From DASPOF01 sp035626155 (GTDB lineage: Bacteria; Desulfobacterota; Binatia; Binatales; Binataceae), in assembly GCA_035626155.1 (NCBI GenBank), contig DASPOF010000106.1:1-14592 (forward strand): DNA of 14,592 nucleotides, given 5' to 3'. Below, in pieces: positions 1 to 7,396 of this stretch. The position numbers and the translations under genes are program-made. How positions within the stretch are numbered: position 1 is the first letter of the stretch; each line of letters begins with the position of its first letter. The notes beneath the pieces are model-generated. The model was not told the origin of the DNA. It worked only from the letters and a program-made list of their open reading frames with translations, and ran no database searches.

Positions 1-424
1 CACCGAGCCCGACGATGCGCTGAAGGAAGCGCTTGGCGACCTCGACCGATCTGATGTCGGCCAGCTCCATCTCGCGCCTGCGCGATGAGAGCAGGCCGCG
101 CCGCTCGATGATCCGGTCGGAGGTCACGCTCCAGGTCACCCGGCGAGCGGAGAGCACTGCGGCGGCGATAATCAGAACGCCGGCCGCCATCAGCCCAAAT
201 CCGACACGCCACAGGTCGTGATTTACGTACAGGACGCGCCCGCCTGCGCCGATCGCGGCAGAGGCGAGGACGATAAGATTTGCGTAATACCACAGCGAGG
301 GGCGCACTCGCGCGATCATGTACTCGCGCACCGCGTCCGGGCGCGGTGCGAACAGCCGCGTCCCGCATCGCGAGCAGAATGCGGCGCCCTGCTGAGCCTC
401 CAATCCGCACTGAGGACATCGCAT
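1..424 (-). CDS. Zinc-ribbon plus bacterial PH-domain membrane protein (3' end outside window)
   Basis: Reading leftward from the ATG at 424, the frame stays open to the window edge (141 codons). It opens with a CPQC...CSRC zinc ribbon (residues 3-21). Two hydrophobic segments follow (about residues 42-64 and 70-92), then a polar stretch containing VTSDRIIERRGLL, typical of the bacterial PH domain of YdbS/YdbT-like membrane proteins. The ribbon probably sits in the cytoplasm at the N-terminus, with the PH domain after the membrane hairpin. Function is unknown; related proteins are membrane-associated and some lie in stress loci. A purine-rich GGCAGGGCGG lies just upstream of the start. The gene diverges from the oxidoreductase at 579. 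The C-terminus is missing because the window ends. Domain assignment is from motif recognition only. Confidence 0.8.
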   Translation of the reverse strand, partial: MRCPQCGLEAQQGAAFCSRCGTRLFAPRPDAVREYMIARVRPSLWYYANLIVLASAAIGAGGRVLYVNHDLWRVGFGLMAAGVLIIAAAVLSARRVTWSVTSDRIIERRGLLSSRRREMELADIRSVEVAKRFLQRIVGLG

Positions 425-578
425 CGTTCCGCCCTGCCGCCTCCATCCTGCCGCCGGTCTGGCGCCGATTATGATGAACGCCGAGCCGGCTGGTCAATTC
501 GCGCGATTACCCCGCGCGCGGCCCGGCGGCGCCGCCGCACGATGGCTGTTCGATGGTTCGCGTGGTATTTCTGCGGCT

Positions 579-1490
579 ATGAAAATTGGGCTGTTCGGCA
601 TCAATATGGGACCGTGCGCATCGCCTCGGACGGCAGCCGCGGTTGCGCGCGCGGCCGAGTCGGCCGGATTCGAGAGCCTGTGGACGGGCGAACACATAAT
701 CGTGCCCGACCCGCAGGTGCCGCGAGCGCCGGTCGCAGCCGATTCTTCGAAGCTCGGTCCGACGCGTGGCCGATGGGCGGCTGACCGTCCATCGCCGGTC
801 GCACCCGATTTTCCGATGCTCGATTCGACGGTCGCGCTCGCCTTCGTCGCGGCGCACACCAGCACGATTCGGCTCGGCACGGGGATCATCATCCTCCCGC
901 AACGCAATCCGGTCGTGCTCGCCAAGGAGCTCGCCTCGGCCGACGTGCTATCGGGCGGCAGGCTAATCTTCGGAATCGGGATCGGCTATGTGAAGCCCGA
1001 GTTCGATGCGATGGGCATCCCGTTCGACCACAAGGGCGCGCGCGCCGAGGAATACCTGCGTGCGATGATCGCGCTGTGGTCGATGGAGAAGCCGGAGTTT
1101 CAAGGGCGATGGGTCAATTTCAAGGGTATGAATGCGGCGCCGCGGCCCATCCAGAAGCCGCATCCCGAAATCGTGTTCGGCGGCCACTCGCCCGAGGGCT
1201 TTGCGCGCGCGGCGCGTCTGGCGAAGGGATGGTATGGCTTCAGGCGCGACCTGGACGAGACCAAGCGAAGCATCGAGGGGCTCAAGGCGGCATGCGCCAG
1301 GGAGGGCCGGCGATTCGAGGATCTCGAAATCAGCATAACGCCGAGCGGGCCGGTCGATCGCGACGTCGCCAGGCGCTTCGCCGATGCCGGCGTACATCGC
1401 CTGATCCTGCTTTTCCGCGCCGACGAAGACGAGGCGGGAGTGCTCAAGCTGGTGAGCTGGGCCGAGCGCGAACTGGTGGGCAAAGTCTGA
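579..1490 (+). CDS. LLM-class oxidoreductase, probably F420-dependent (TIGR03619-like)
   Basis: A 303-residue luciferase-like monooxygenase TIM barrel. The start MKIGLFGINMG forms the expected first beta strand. It is followed by the AAESAGFESLWTGEH segment (about residues 25-39), the RLGTGIIILPQRNPVVLAKE core (98-117) and GGRLIFGIGIGY (126-137), which in this superfamily line the flavin or deazaflavin site. The short length and the order of these motifs fit the subgroup usually annotated as F420-dependent (TIGR03619). The substrate cannot be read from sequence. The frame stays open upstream to 471, but that extension (rich in Ala, Arg and Pro) does not resemble the family, so the ATG at 579 is chosen despite a poor ribosome-binding site. 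It stands alone, divergent from the gene ending at 424. FMN rather than F420 is an alternative cofactor. Confidence 0.88.
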   Translation: MKIGLFGINMGPCASPRTAAAVARAAESAGFESLWTGEHIIVPDPQVPRAPVAADSSKLGPTRGRWAADRPSPVAPDFPMLDSTVALAFVAAHTSTIRLGTGIIILPQRNPVVLAKELASADVLSGGRLIFGIGIGYVKPEFDAMGIPFDHKGARAEEYLRAMIALWSMEKPEFQGRWVNFKGMNAAPRPIQKPHPEIVFGGHSPEGFARAARLAKGWYGFRRDLDETKRSIEGLKAACAREGRRFEDLEISITPSGPVDRDVARRFADAGVHRLILLFRADEDEAGVLKLVSWAERELVGKV

Positions 1491-1792
1491 CCGCGCGGGG
1501 CCATCTCAATCCGGGCTCGCTTCGGATGTCCGATTTCTCGATAGGGCGTTCAAATTGAGACAACGCGAACTATCGGCGCGGGACAGTTGTCTTTAAACCG
1601 TCCCGGTTCTCATCCGAGCGCCAATTTTTCGTCGGATCGTCAAAATCGCATCACTCCTGGTTAGCAAGCGCCGTCATAACTCGGCCTGATTCGCGGATCT
1701 CCGCCGAACGAAATTCCGGCATGCCGATTGCGTTACAGACCAAGCGGGTTTGACAAGGACCGCTATCGACATCAAAGGAGGGAGCAGGGCCA
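1491..1792. other. Non-coding region with several inverted repeats
   Basis: No convincing reading frame lies in these 302 bases. They hold AGACAAC (1558-1564) inverted as GTTGTCT (1586-1592) with 21 nt between, and CGGGAC (1579-1584) inverted as GTCCCG (1600-1605) with a 15-nt loop. They also hold a 10-bp palindrome CGGCATGCCG (1717-1726). The overlapping repeats at 1558-1605 could be a weak terminator for the oxidoreductase or an operator; neither is proven. TTGACA at 1750-1755 resembles a -35 element, but no good -10 follows before the ribosome-binding site of the next gene. Confidence 0.4.
1774..1784 (+). promoter_or_regulatory. Strong ribosome-binding site for the HTH gene
   Basis: AAAGGAGGGAG ends 8 nt before the ATG at 1793. 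It is an almost complete anti-Shine-Dalgarno match and fixes the start of the small gene. Confidence 0.75.
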
Positions 1793-1984
1793 ATGAAATT
1801 GGAGGACAGCCGGGTACTCACAGTTAAGGAGCTGTCGGATTATCTGAAGGTGCATCCATCGACGGTTTATCGCCAGCTCAAGCGCGGGCGGCTGCCGGCG
1901 TTCAAAGTCGGAAGCGACTGGCGTTTCAATATCGAGTCGATCGACCGATGGCGTCTGGACCAGGACGTTTTCAAGTCGGTCTGA
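1793..1984 (+). CDS. Excisionase-family helix-turn-helix DNA-binding protein
   Basis: A 63-residue protein made of almost nothing but the MerR-like winged helix called HTH_17 or excisionase type. LTVKELSDYLKVHPSTVYRQLKRGRLPAFKVG (residues 9-40) is the helix-turn-helix. WRFNIESIDRW (residues 43-53) is the wing and the arginine-containing strand typical of the family. Such proteins bind DNA; some act as phage or plasmid excisionases, but many chromosomal copies are stand-alone regulators of unknown target. No integrase or other mobile gene is visible nearby, so a directionality-factor role has no support here. It has its own strong ribosome-binding site and converges on the exoribonuclease gene, with 47 bp between the stops. 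Confidence 0.9.
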   Translation: MKLEDSRVLTVKELSDYLKVHPSTVYRQLKRGRLPAFKVGSDWRFNIESIDRWRLDQDVFKSV

Positions 1985-2020
1985 TGGTTGCGCGGGGTTG
2001 GAAAGGGGGATCGGGCTATT

Positions 2021-2048
2021 CGGGGGGTGCGCTAGGGGGCGCCCCCCG
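2021..2048. terminator. GC hairpin spanning the exoribonuclease stop codon
   Basis: CGGGGGGTGC (2021-2030) pairs with GCGCCCCCCG (2039-2048). The stem is 10 bp including one G-U, with an 8-nt loop. The stop codon of the minus-strand gene (2032-2034) lies inside the loop. It sits between two convergent genes, so it could stop transcription from either side. No long T-run follows immediately on either strand, so factor-independent activity is uncertain; transcript 3'-end protection is an alternative. Confidence 0.5.
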
Positions 2049-3993
2049 AGGCTCGCTCTGCCGGGCCGAGATAGTCGAAGGACAGCCAACCGCGCAGGGG
2101 ATCGACCCTGCTTATCCTCACGACGATCGGCGCCAGTTCCGCGAGATCGGGCGCGCCGCGCAATGTTCCACGGATTGCATAGTCGGCCAGTTCCGCCGAG
2201 GCGCCCTCGCGGGTCGCGAACGCGGGCAGCGGCCGGTCGATCGCCTGATGCTCGAGGTAGCGCAATATCCAGTAGCGCTTGGCGCGGCGTTCGAGCTCGC
2301 GTCCCGATGCCTCCGCATCTTCAGCGCCCGCCAGTACCGCCAACAGTTCATCGACGGTGTAAGGCTGCGCCGCGCGGCTGGTGAGCGCGGCAACCAATTG
2401 CCGCTGAAGCACAAGGTCGGCGTAGCGGCGGATCGGCGAACTCAACTGCGCATAGTAATCGAGCCCGATCCCCGCGTGATAATCGGGATATAGCGACAGG
2501 CGCGGGCGTTGCGCCGCAAACTCGTCGCCCCGCTCGGGCTGCACGCGATAGATCATCGGGATGCGGTTTTGGGCGGCGAATCGCGCCGCCACGAAATTGC
2601 TCAGGATCATGAACTCCGCAACCAGCATCCGGCTCGGCGAGTTGCTGTCGAGCACGCGGATATCGATCGTGCCGTCGTGCACGGTCACCTTGGGCTCGCG
2701 CCGGCGCACCAGGACTGCGCCAGCGCGCCTACGGCGCTCGCGCAGAGCGAGCGCAGCGTCGTACAGATGCTTGAGCGATGTGGCCGGCTCGCATGCCGGA
2801 GCTCCGTCCGACAGCATCCGGTCGGCTTCGTCATAGCTGAGCCGCCGCGCGATCGGGATCCGCCCCGGATAGATCGTCGCCTCGATCAACTCGCCCGATG
2901 GAGAGATGGTGGCGTCGGTGGTGAGCACCGGACGCTCCTGGCCGGCGATCAGGCTTGCGATTTCGCACGAAACCCGGTCGGGCAACATCCGCACCGTCGT
3001 CTCGGGCAGGTAGACGGTGGTTGCGCGGGCGGCTGCCTCTCGATCCATCGCGCCGCCCTTGTTTATGAAATCCGAGACCAGCGCGATATGGGTTCGCACG
3101 CGCAATCCGCCGCCCGGCGCGGGCTCGCAACTGAGCGCGTCATCGATCTCGACCGTGTCTTCATCGTCGATCGTCGCCGAGTAACCGCCCTCGATCGGCG
3201 CGCGCGCGGGCGGAGCGGCGCTCGCCGCCTCATCGAGCGCCTCGCGGCTGAACTCCGTCCTCAGCCCCGCGATCAGAGCGAAGCGCGGCGCAGGGGGGGT
3301 TGCGCCGAGGCGCTCGAGAATTTCGAATGCTGCCTCTGCGGGATCGACGTCGGGCGCGACCTGCTGCAACATCTGCGTCAGTTCGCGGCTGCGCGTGAAC
3401 GGGTTCTTCAGGTAGCGCGCGATCTCATCGCCAAGCGCAACCGCATCGGCGCCGGGCGCGGCCGCCCCCTCGCTCAGGATGTCGCGGAGCATCTGCTGTG
3501 TCCTGCGGTACTCGTCGCTGCGGCTGCGGATGCGATCCTGCTGGATGCGCAGGCGCTCGACCTGGTCGGGCGGACGCGGCACGAACTCCAGGTGCCGGCG
3601 GACGAAATAGACCCGGTCGTTCAACAGCGCCTCGAGCATCACCGAATCCGCCACCGGCGATCGCCGCCCGAAGAACAGACTCGCCAACTCGGATGCCGTG
3701 AAACTTCGCCCCTGTTCCTCGACCACCTCCCACAGCAGGTTGAGATCGAGCTCGGCGGCGAGTGCCGCGCGCTCGGCCTCGAGCACCGCGATCGCCTGCG
3801 CGGCCGCCTCGCGGGCGGGGCGGCGGTCGGGATGCTGAATCATCACGAGGTCGCGCGCGACCAGCCGCTCGCGTCCCTCGGAGTCGATCACCGCGACGTG
3901 ACGTTCCTGTTCGCGCACGGCCAGCCCGGCGCGAAAACGCCCCTGGTCCAGATATTCGACCAGCGATCCCTGGTATTTGGGTGCGATGGACAC
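2032..3993 (-). CDS. RNase II/RNase R-family 3'-5' exoribonuclease (RNB domain)
   Basis: A 653-residue RNB-family exoribonuclease, which degrades single-stranded RNA processively from the 3' end in the cytoplasm. The N-terminal region YQGSLVEYLDQGRFRAGLAV is a small OB-like segment. The catalytic centre is TIDDEDTVEIDDALS (274-288), giving D276, E282, D284 and D285 at the positions of the four RNase II aspartates. DREAAARATTVYLPETTVRMLP (317-338) and LSSPIRRYADLVLQRQL (517-533) are the other RNB signatures. The C-terminus is short, with only an S1-like remnant, which separates it from classical RNase R. The frame continues upstream to 4254, but that part is low-complexity and overlaps the divergent gene, so the GTG at 3993 is preferred. 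That start has no clear ribosome-binding site. Glu replaces the third usual aspartate, a conservative change. Confidence 0.9.
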   Translation of the reverse strand: MSIAPKYQGSLVEYLDQGRFRAGLAVREQERHVAVIDSEGRERLVARDLVMIQHPDRRPAREAAAQAIAVLEAERAALAAELDLNLLWEVVEEQGRSFTASELASLFFGRRSPVADSVMLEALLNDRVYFVRRHLEFVPRPPDQVERLRIQQDRIRSRSDEYRRTQQMLRDILSEGAAAPGADAVALGDEIARYLKNPFTRSRELTQMLQQVAPDVDPAEAAFEILERLGATPPAPRFALIAGLRTEFSREALDEAASAAPPARAPIEGGYSATIDDEDTVEIDDALSCEPAPGGGLRVRTHIALVSDFINKGGAMDREAAARATTVYLPETTVRMLPDRVSCEIASLIAGQERPVLTTDATISPSGELIEATIYPGRIPIARRLSYDEADRMLSDGAPACEPATSLKHLYDAALALRERRRRAGAVLVRRREPKVTVHDGTIDIRVLDSNSPSRMLVAEFMILSNFVAARFAAQNRIPMIYRVQPERGDEFAAQRPRLSLYPDYHAGIGLDYYAQLSSPIRRYADLVLQRQLVAALTSRAAQPYTVDELLAVLAGAEDAEASGRELERRAKRYWILRYLEHQAIDRPLPAFATREGASAELADYAIRGTLRGAPDLAELAPIVVRISRVDPLRGWLSFDYLGPAERASGGAP

Positions 3994-4005
3994 GTTGATT
4001 TCATT

Positions 4006-4035
4006 TTGACGGGCGGCGCTGACAAAGACTATATG
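4006..4035 (+). promoter_or_regulatory. Candidate sigma70-like promoter in the 55-bp divergent spacer
   Basis: TTGACG (4006-4011), 18 bp, then TATATG (4030-4035) match the -35 and -10 pattern for the rightward transcript. The -10 touches the Shine-Dalgarno-like GGAAGGG (4035-4041), so a transcript starting about 7 nt downstream would lose that site. Either the true promoter lies elsewhere or the mRNA is nearly leaderless. Confidence 0.3.
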
Positions 4036-4048
4036 GAAGGGCGAACCG

Positions 4049-4267
4049 ATGGCATCGGACCGCATAGAGCTCGACCTGCCAAAGGAGCTTCGCGAGCAGC
4101 TCGAGCAGGTCGCCGAGGCGCTCGGAATCCCGACCGCGACGGAGGCCGCGATCATCGCGGTCGCCGATTGGGTTACGCGCCGGAAGTCGGAGCTCGACGA
4201 TCGCGATCCGAGCCAGAAATACTTTATCAACGAGGGGCTCGATGAACTCATCAACCAGAAGAAGTGA
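4049..4267 (+). CDS. Small ribbon-helix-helix-like protein
   Basis: A 72-residue protein. The N-terminus DRIELDLPKELREQLEQVAEALGI (residues 4-27) looks like the beta strand and first helix of a ribbon-helix-helix (CopG/MetJ/Arc) DNA-binding domain. TATEAAIIAVADWVTRRKSEL (29-49) would be the second helix. A charged tail follows. If so, it would be a dimeric DNA-binding protein, possibly a regulator of its own operon; no toxin partner is adjacent. GGAAGGG 7 nt upstream supports the ATG at 4049. The 3' end overlaps the start of the exported protein by 26 bp (4242-4267), which suggests translational coupling. It diverges from the exoribonuclease. The fold assignment is tentative. Confidence 0.72.
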   Translation: MASDRIELDLPKELREQLEQVAEALGIPTATEAAIIAVADWVTRRKSELDDRDPSQKYFINEGLDELINQKK

Positions 4268-5297
4268 CCTGTTCCTCACCGCCGCCGCAGCACTGGCGGC
4301 GCTCATCCTGTTGTGGCCGGCGGCCTCGAATTCGGTCGCCCGCGCGGCCGGCAAGTCCAAGGGAATCGACGTCGAGATCCCTTACGAAGTGGCGATGCTC
4401 AAGACGCCCGGCATCGCCGCGCCGTACTACCTGAACGAAATCAGCGGCGGCAAGATGGTGGTGTCCGACCGTACTGGCGGCGTGTACTCGGTCACGTTCG
4501 CGGCAAAGGTCACGGAACTTGCCGGCAAGGCGAAGCTAAAGCATCCGGCCGGCGTCGCCGCGGCGCCCGCGGGCTTCGGCGCATACCAGGGCCAGATTTT
4601 CGTGCTGAACGCCGACGATGAAAAAGCGTCGTGCGAGGTCGATCGCATCGATGCGTCGGGCGCCGTGAGCACCTTCGCCAAGCTGCCCGATGGCGGCTCC
4701 GGCAAGCCGACCGATTGCCGCGACCTCGAATTCGGTCCGGCCTCATCGCCGTTCGCCGGCAAGCTCTTTGCCGCAACGACCGGCAACTCGGCGATCTACG
4801 CGGTCGATTCCTCCGGCAAGGCGAGCGTGTTCGGCGCTTACGACAAGCCGCTCGCGATGGAGCTGACCACGATCGGCTTCGCGCCCGCCACCGATCCGAA
4901 AGCGCCGAACACGATGCTGGTCGGGATGCGCCCGAGCAGCATCGGCGGCGTTCGAGGGGGCCGAATCTCGATCGTCGCTCCGGACGGCAAGCTCAAGGAC
5001 GACGTGTACATGGTCGGGTTCATGCGCGCGACGGGCTTTGGCACTTCGCCCTCGGGCTGGGGATCGTATCCCGACACGTTCTTCATCGCGGATGCGGGCA
5101 AGCTGGCGACCGAGAACAACGCGGCGCCGGACGGCGAAATTTATCGCGTGTACAAGGACGTCCCGCGCACCTACGCGAAGATGCTCATCGATCCGACCTG
5201 CCTCAAGTTCATCAACAACCGGATGGTGCTCTGCGATCCGTGCGGGCACGGCAAGGTGAACGACGGGGCGATCGTCGTGATTTCGTCGATGTTGTAG
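4242..5297 (+). CDS. Exported propeller-like protein of unknown function
   Basis: A 351-residue protein with a Sec-type signal peptide: basic STRR near the start, a hydrophobic core LFLTAAAALAALILLWPAA (10-28), and a likely cleavage after ARA near residue 35. The mature part has recurring strand-rich blocks such as GGKMVVSDRTGGVYSV (69-84), GQIFVLNADD (117-126), KLFAATTGNSAIYAVDSSG (174-192) and GEIYRVYKD (298-306). This pattern is seen in NHL/SMP-30-like beta-propellers. Five cysteines (131, 159, 320, 331, 334) could form disulphides in the periplasm, the last pair as CDPC. The start overlaps the upstream small gene by 26 bp, with no independent ribosome-binding site of note. No catalytic motif or substrate can be named. 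A twin-arginine signal is unlikely because the residues after RR do not fit. Confidence 0.8.
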   Translation: MNSSTRRSDLFLTAAAALAALILLWPAASNSVARAAGKSKGIDVEIPYEVAMLKTPGIAAPYYLNEISGGKMVVSDRTGGVYSVTFAAKVTELAGKAKLKHPAGVAAAPAGFGAYQGQIFVLNADDEKASCEVDRIDASGAVSTFAKLPDGGSGKPTDCRDLEFGPASSPFAGKLFAATTGNSAIYAVDSSGKASVFGAYDKPLAMELTTIGFAPATDPKAPNTMLVGMRPSSIGGVRGGRISIVAPDGKLKDDVYMVGFMRATGFGTSPSGWGSYPDTFFIADAGKLATENNAAPDGEIYRVYKDVPRTYAKMLIDPTCLKFINNRMVLCDPCGHGKVNDGAIVVISSML

Positions 5298-5322
5298 GGC
5301 GGGCCGGCGCGAGCGGCAGCCT

Positions 5323-5392
5323 GCTAGCAGGATGCTGAGAAAGGCGCGGCCGTAGCACTCGGACTGCGCTGCGGTCTCAACATCCTGCTAGC
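5323..5392. repeat. Long imperfect inverted repeat between convergent genes
   Basis: GCTAGCAGGATGCTGAGA (5323-5340) and the inverted arm TCTCAACATCCTGCTAGC (5375-5392) match at 17 of 18 positions around a 34-nt GC-rich centre. The right arm contains the stop codon of the lipoprotein gene. The arm length and position between convergent stops fit a bidirectional terminator or a REP/MITE-like palindromic element. Only one copy is in this window, so repetition in the genome is inference. Confidence 0.65.
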
Positions 5393-6086
5393 GCCACGGC
5401 TCCTTGACGATTTCGGTATCGCCGGTTTCGCGATCGACCAGCAGCATCTCGATCCGCTGGTAGCTTCCTTTCGGGTAGAAGACGTACCCGCTGATGGTGA
5501 AGTCGTGGTTCACGTCCGCGGGCTTGAGTGCGAGCGCCTCGATCTGCTCGCGCGCCTGCTGGTCGGCCTTGCTCTGGCCGTTTTCCGCGCCGCGGAAAAT
5601 TCCGTGCGCGGCTCCGATCGCCGTGCCGACGATCGCTCCCTGTCCGACTGCACCGAACGCGGAGCCGGCCGCCGCGCCGAGGCCCGCGCCGACCGCGCCC
5701 GCGGCAGCGCCGCTGACCGTCGCGCTGGTGAGGGCGGCCTTGAGTTCGCCCGCGTCGCCGGCCTGGCGGGCGGCCTCGCCGGGAGGCAGCGGCGCCACGC
5801 GCTCGCCCGCCTCGTTGATCGCGAACACCTGGCTCGGCACCACCGCGCGCGGCATGTCAGTGCCGTTTGCGATCGAGACGTACACCGGCACGATCTGGCC
5901 GACCGTCGCATGCGATTGCACGCTCACGTTGAGCTGGCCGGGCTGGGGAGTCGCGACGACCTGGTTGGTGTCCTTGATGGGCGCCGATGCGATCCCGCAG
6001 CCGGCGGATGCGATCAGCGCTGCGATTGCGATGGCTGCGCGCGCGGCGCGCGAGGCGGACTGAAGAGCGCTCGGTTTAGATTTCAT
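5388..6086 (-). CDS. Glycine-zipper lipoprotein
   Basis: A 232-residue protein exported through a basic and hydrophobic leader (ARAAIAIAALIASAGC). Cys30 is the likely lipidation site, though the lipobox SAGC is not ideal. After a strand-rich domain (about residues 45-105) comes a long Gly/Ala stretch with GxxxG spacing, GAAAGAVGAGLGAAAGSAFG. This is typical of glycine-zipper envelope proteins that insert into or oligomerise at membranes. A C-terminal segment (GYVFYPKGSYQRIEMLLVDRETGD) follows. The role in the envelope is unknown. The ATG at 6086 is used; an in-frame GTG three codons upstream (6095) is equally possible, as neither has a clear ribosome-binding site. It converges on the exported propeller-like gene. 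Confidence 0.82.
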   Translation of the reverse strand: MKSKPSALQSASRAARAAIAIAALIASAGCGIASAPIKDTNQVVATPQPGQLNVSVQSHATVGQIVPVYVSIANGTDMPRAVVPSQVFAINEAGERVAPLPPGEAARQAGDAGELKAALTSATVSGAAAGAVGAGLGAAAGSAFGAVGQGAIVGTAIGAAHGIFRGAENGQSKADQQAREQIEALALKPADVNHDFTISGYVFYPKGSYQRIEMLLVDRETGDTEIVKEPWR

Positions 6087-6254
6087 CTTCGGCACCGCTT
6101 CATATTTCAGTCGGATCCCGGGCCGGAGTCGAGAGGAGCGGATAATGACGTTCGAGCGGCTGGTGCGGTTTCGCGGGCCGCCGCCCGCGCGCCGCGCGCG
6201 GCATCTTCGAGTCCGCGCGTCTTTATGATTAAAGGATACGAGCCGCGCCGCGAT

Positions 6255-6343
<89 letters not shown>

Positions 6344-6519
6344 GGAAGTGGGACGTGATGATTGCCGATTCGGCTCGAAGCGCGATAGGGGGTCGTGCGG
6401 GACACACTCTGAAGTGTAACGCGATTTTGGCTCTTTCTCCTTTTCGCGGTGTGTCTGTGCGGTGAAGCGCGACGCCGCTTCTTTCACTCAAATCGGACGA
6501 ACGGTCGAGCGCTCGAGGC

Positions 6520-6547
6520 TTGAACTACGGTTTACTTATACATAAAC
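6520..6547 (+). promoter_or_regulatory. Candidate promoter/operator of the toxin-antitoxin pair
   Basis: TTGAAC (6520-6525) is followed 15 bp later by CATAAA (6541-6546). Overlapping the -10 is a dyad, GTTTA (6530-6534) and TAAAC (6543-6547), centred at 6538/6539 with TATA at its middle. A symmetric AT-rich site at this position fits autoregulation by a HigA-type antitoxin. The spacing is slightly short of ideal. Confidence 0.35.
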
Positions 6548-6572
6548 TGACCAGTGTGGAACCGGCGGGAAG

Positions 6573-6965
6573 GTGGAACGCGTAGCGGCGAAGGGGGCCT
6601 GGGGAACGGTGGAATGGGCCGTTGACAAGGAAGGTTCCCTGCCAGCGCGCGCGGATTACGAGCATCTTGACGTGGACAGAAAAGCGAAAATGGCGGCCCT
6701 TTTTCAGAGGCTCGCTGAGGTGGGTCGGATCAATAACCGGGAACAATTCCGCAACCTGGGTGAGAAAAGCGGAAGGCGTGGCTCGCAGTTGTGGGAGTTT
6801 AAGCGGTTTCAGGATCGCTTCCTGGGCGATTTCCGGCCCGGTCGCAGATTCTTGATCGCCGCATACGAGCAGAAGAAAAAGGACCGCTTGGATTCCGCCG
6901 TAATCGACAGAGCCGTTCGCATTCTGATCGAAAATGATCGTTATGAGGCACAACATGGACGGTGA
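6573..6965 (+). CDS. HigB/Gp49-type toxin of a type II toxin-antitoxin system
   Basis: A 130-residue small basic protein of the RelE-superfamily group called phage-derived Gp49-like or HigB-like. Family members cut mRNA at the ribosome. The visible pattern is a strand VEWAVDKEGSLPARADYEHL (13-32), a long helix DRKAKMAALFQRLAEVG (35-51), then LWEFKRFQDRFLGDFRPGRRFLIAAYEQKKKDRL (73-106) where LWE.K and R.. are the conserved core, and a last helix with A.. and R.. residues. It is followed directly by an XRE antitoxin, with an 11-bp overlap. The first codon is GTG at 6573; a second in-frame GTG at 6609 has better-placed purines and would remove 12 residues. Catalytic activity is inferred from family. 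Confidence 0.85.
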   Translation: MERVAAKGAWGTVEWAVDKEGSLPARADYEHLDVDRKAKMAALFQRLAEVGRINNREQFRNLGEKSGRRGSQLWEFKRFQDRFLGDFRPGRRFLIAAYEQKKKDRLDSAVIDRAVRILIENDRYEAQHGR

Positions 6966-7287
6966 AAGAATCAACTCGACCGACGTCGAGCGCTTCGAGC
7001 GGTCTTCTGCCGAGAGTCGGCGATTGCTTAATCAGGAGAAGCTTATCCTCGAAGTTACGGAGGCGTTGTCGCAGGCCATCGAGGAGCGGGGGCTCACCAG
7101 ATCGGAGGTCGCCAGGCGGCTTGGCAAGACGAAAGGCTTCGTCTCGCAGCTACTGGCGGGCGGCCGCAACCTGACCCTGCGAACGGTTGCGGATGTCGCC
7201 GATGCGATCGGGATTTCCCTCGAGGTCCAGGTGCGGGATCCTGATATCGGGAAGGGCGCCAACCGGCTCCGCCGAATTTCTCGCTGA
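6955..7287 (+). CDS. HigA-type XRE-family antitoxin
   Basis: A 110-residue protein with a Cro/C1 helix-turn-helix, ERGLTRSEVARRLGKTKGFVSQLL (about residues 44-67). LRTVADVADAIGISLEVQV (75-93) follows; it is the HigA-like C-terminal portion. As antitoxin it should bind the upstream toxin and repress the shared promoter. The toxin-first order is characteristic of higBA. The ATG at 6955 is preferred because TGAGG lies 6 nt before it; in-frame ATGs at 6934 and 6943 are alternatives. It overlaps the toxin stop by 11 bp, so translation is probably coupled. The N-terminal 30 residues are charged and may contact the toxin. Confidence 0.88.
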   Translation: MDGERINSTDVERFERSSAESRRLLNQEKLILEVTEALSQAIEERGLTRSEVARRLGKTKGFVSQLLAGGRNLTLRTVADVADAIGISLEVQVRDPDIGKGANRLRRISR

Positions 7288-7396
7288 GAAGCCCGGCATC
7301 TTGGCCGATGATACAGTGCTTTGCGCAAAGGACCTCGTTGGGTCGTTGGTCTTCGCGACGGGCATTCCCGCGTTTTGAATTAGAATCCGAGACGCA

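Noticed and set aside
471..578. N-terminal extension of the LLM oxidoreductase
   Set aside because: The 36 extra residues are Ala/Arg/Pro-rich and the family begins at the MKIGLFG strand, so the later start is used.
1793..1984. Excisionase-like gene as evidence for a prophage or integrative element
   Set aside because: No integrase, phage structural gene or att repeat is nearby; this HTH type is common in chromosomal regulators.
2509..4245. A 578-codon rightward frame opposite the exoribonuclease gene
   Set aside because: It is antisense to a clear RNB protein, its translation is Arg/His-rich without domains, and GC-rich codon bias opens such mirror frames.
3994..4254. N-terminal extension of the exoribonuclease
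   Set aside because: It is serine-rich, unlike the family, and overlaps the divergent small gene that has a good ribosome-binding site.
6344..7396. Attachment-site repeat of the tRNA-Leu 3' end
   Set aside because: I looked for a second copy of the T-arm/acceptor sequence downstream and saw none in the window, and no integrase is present.
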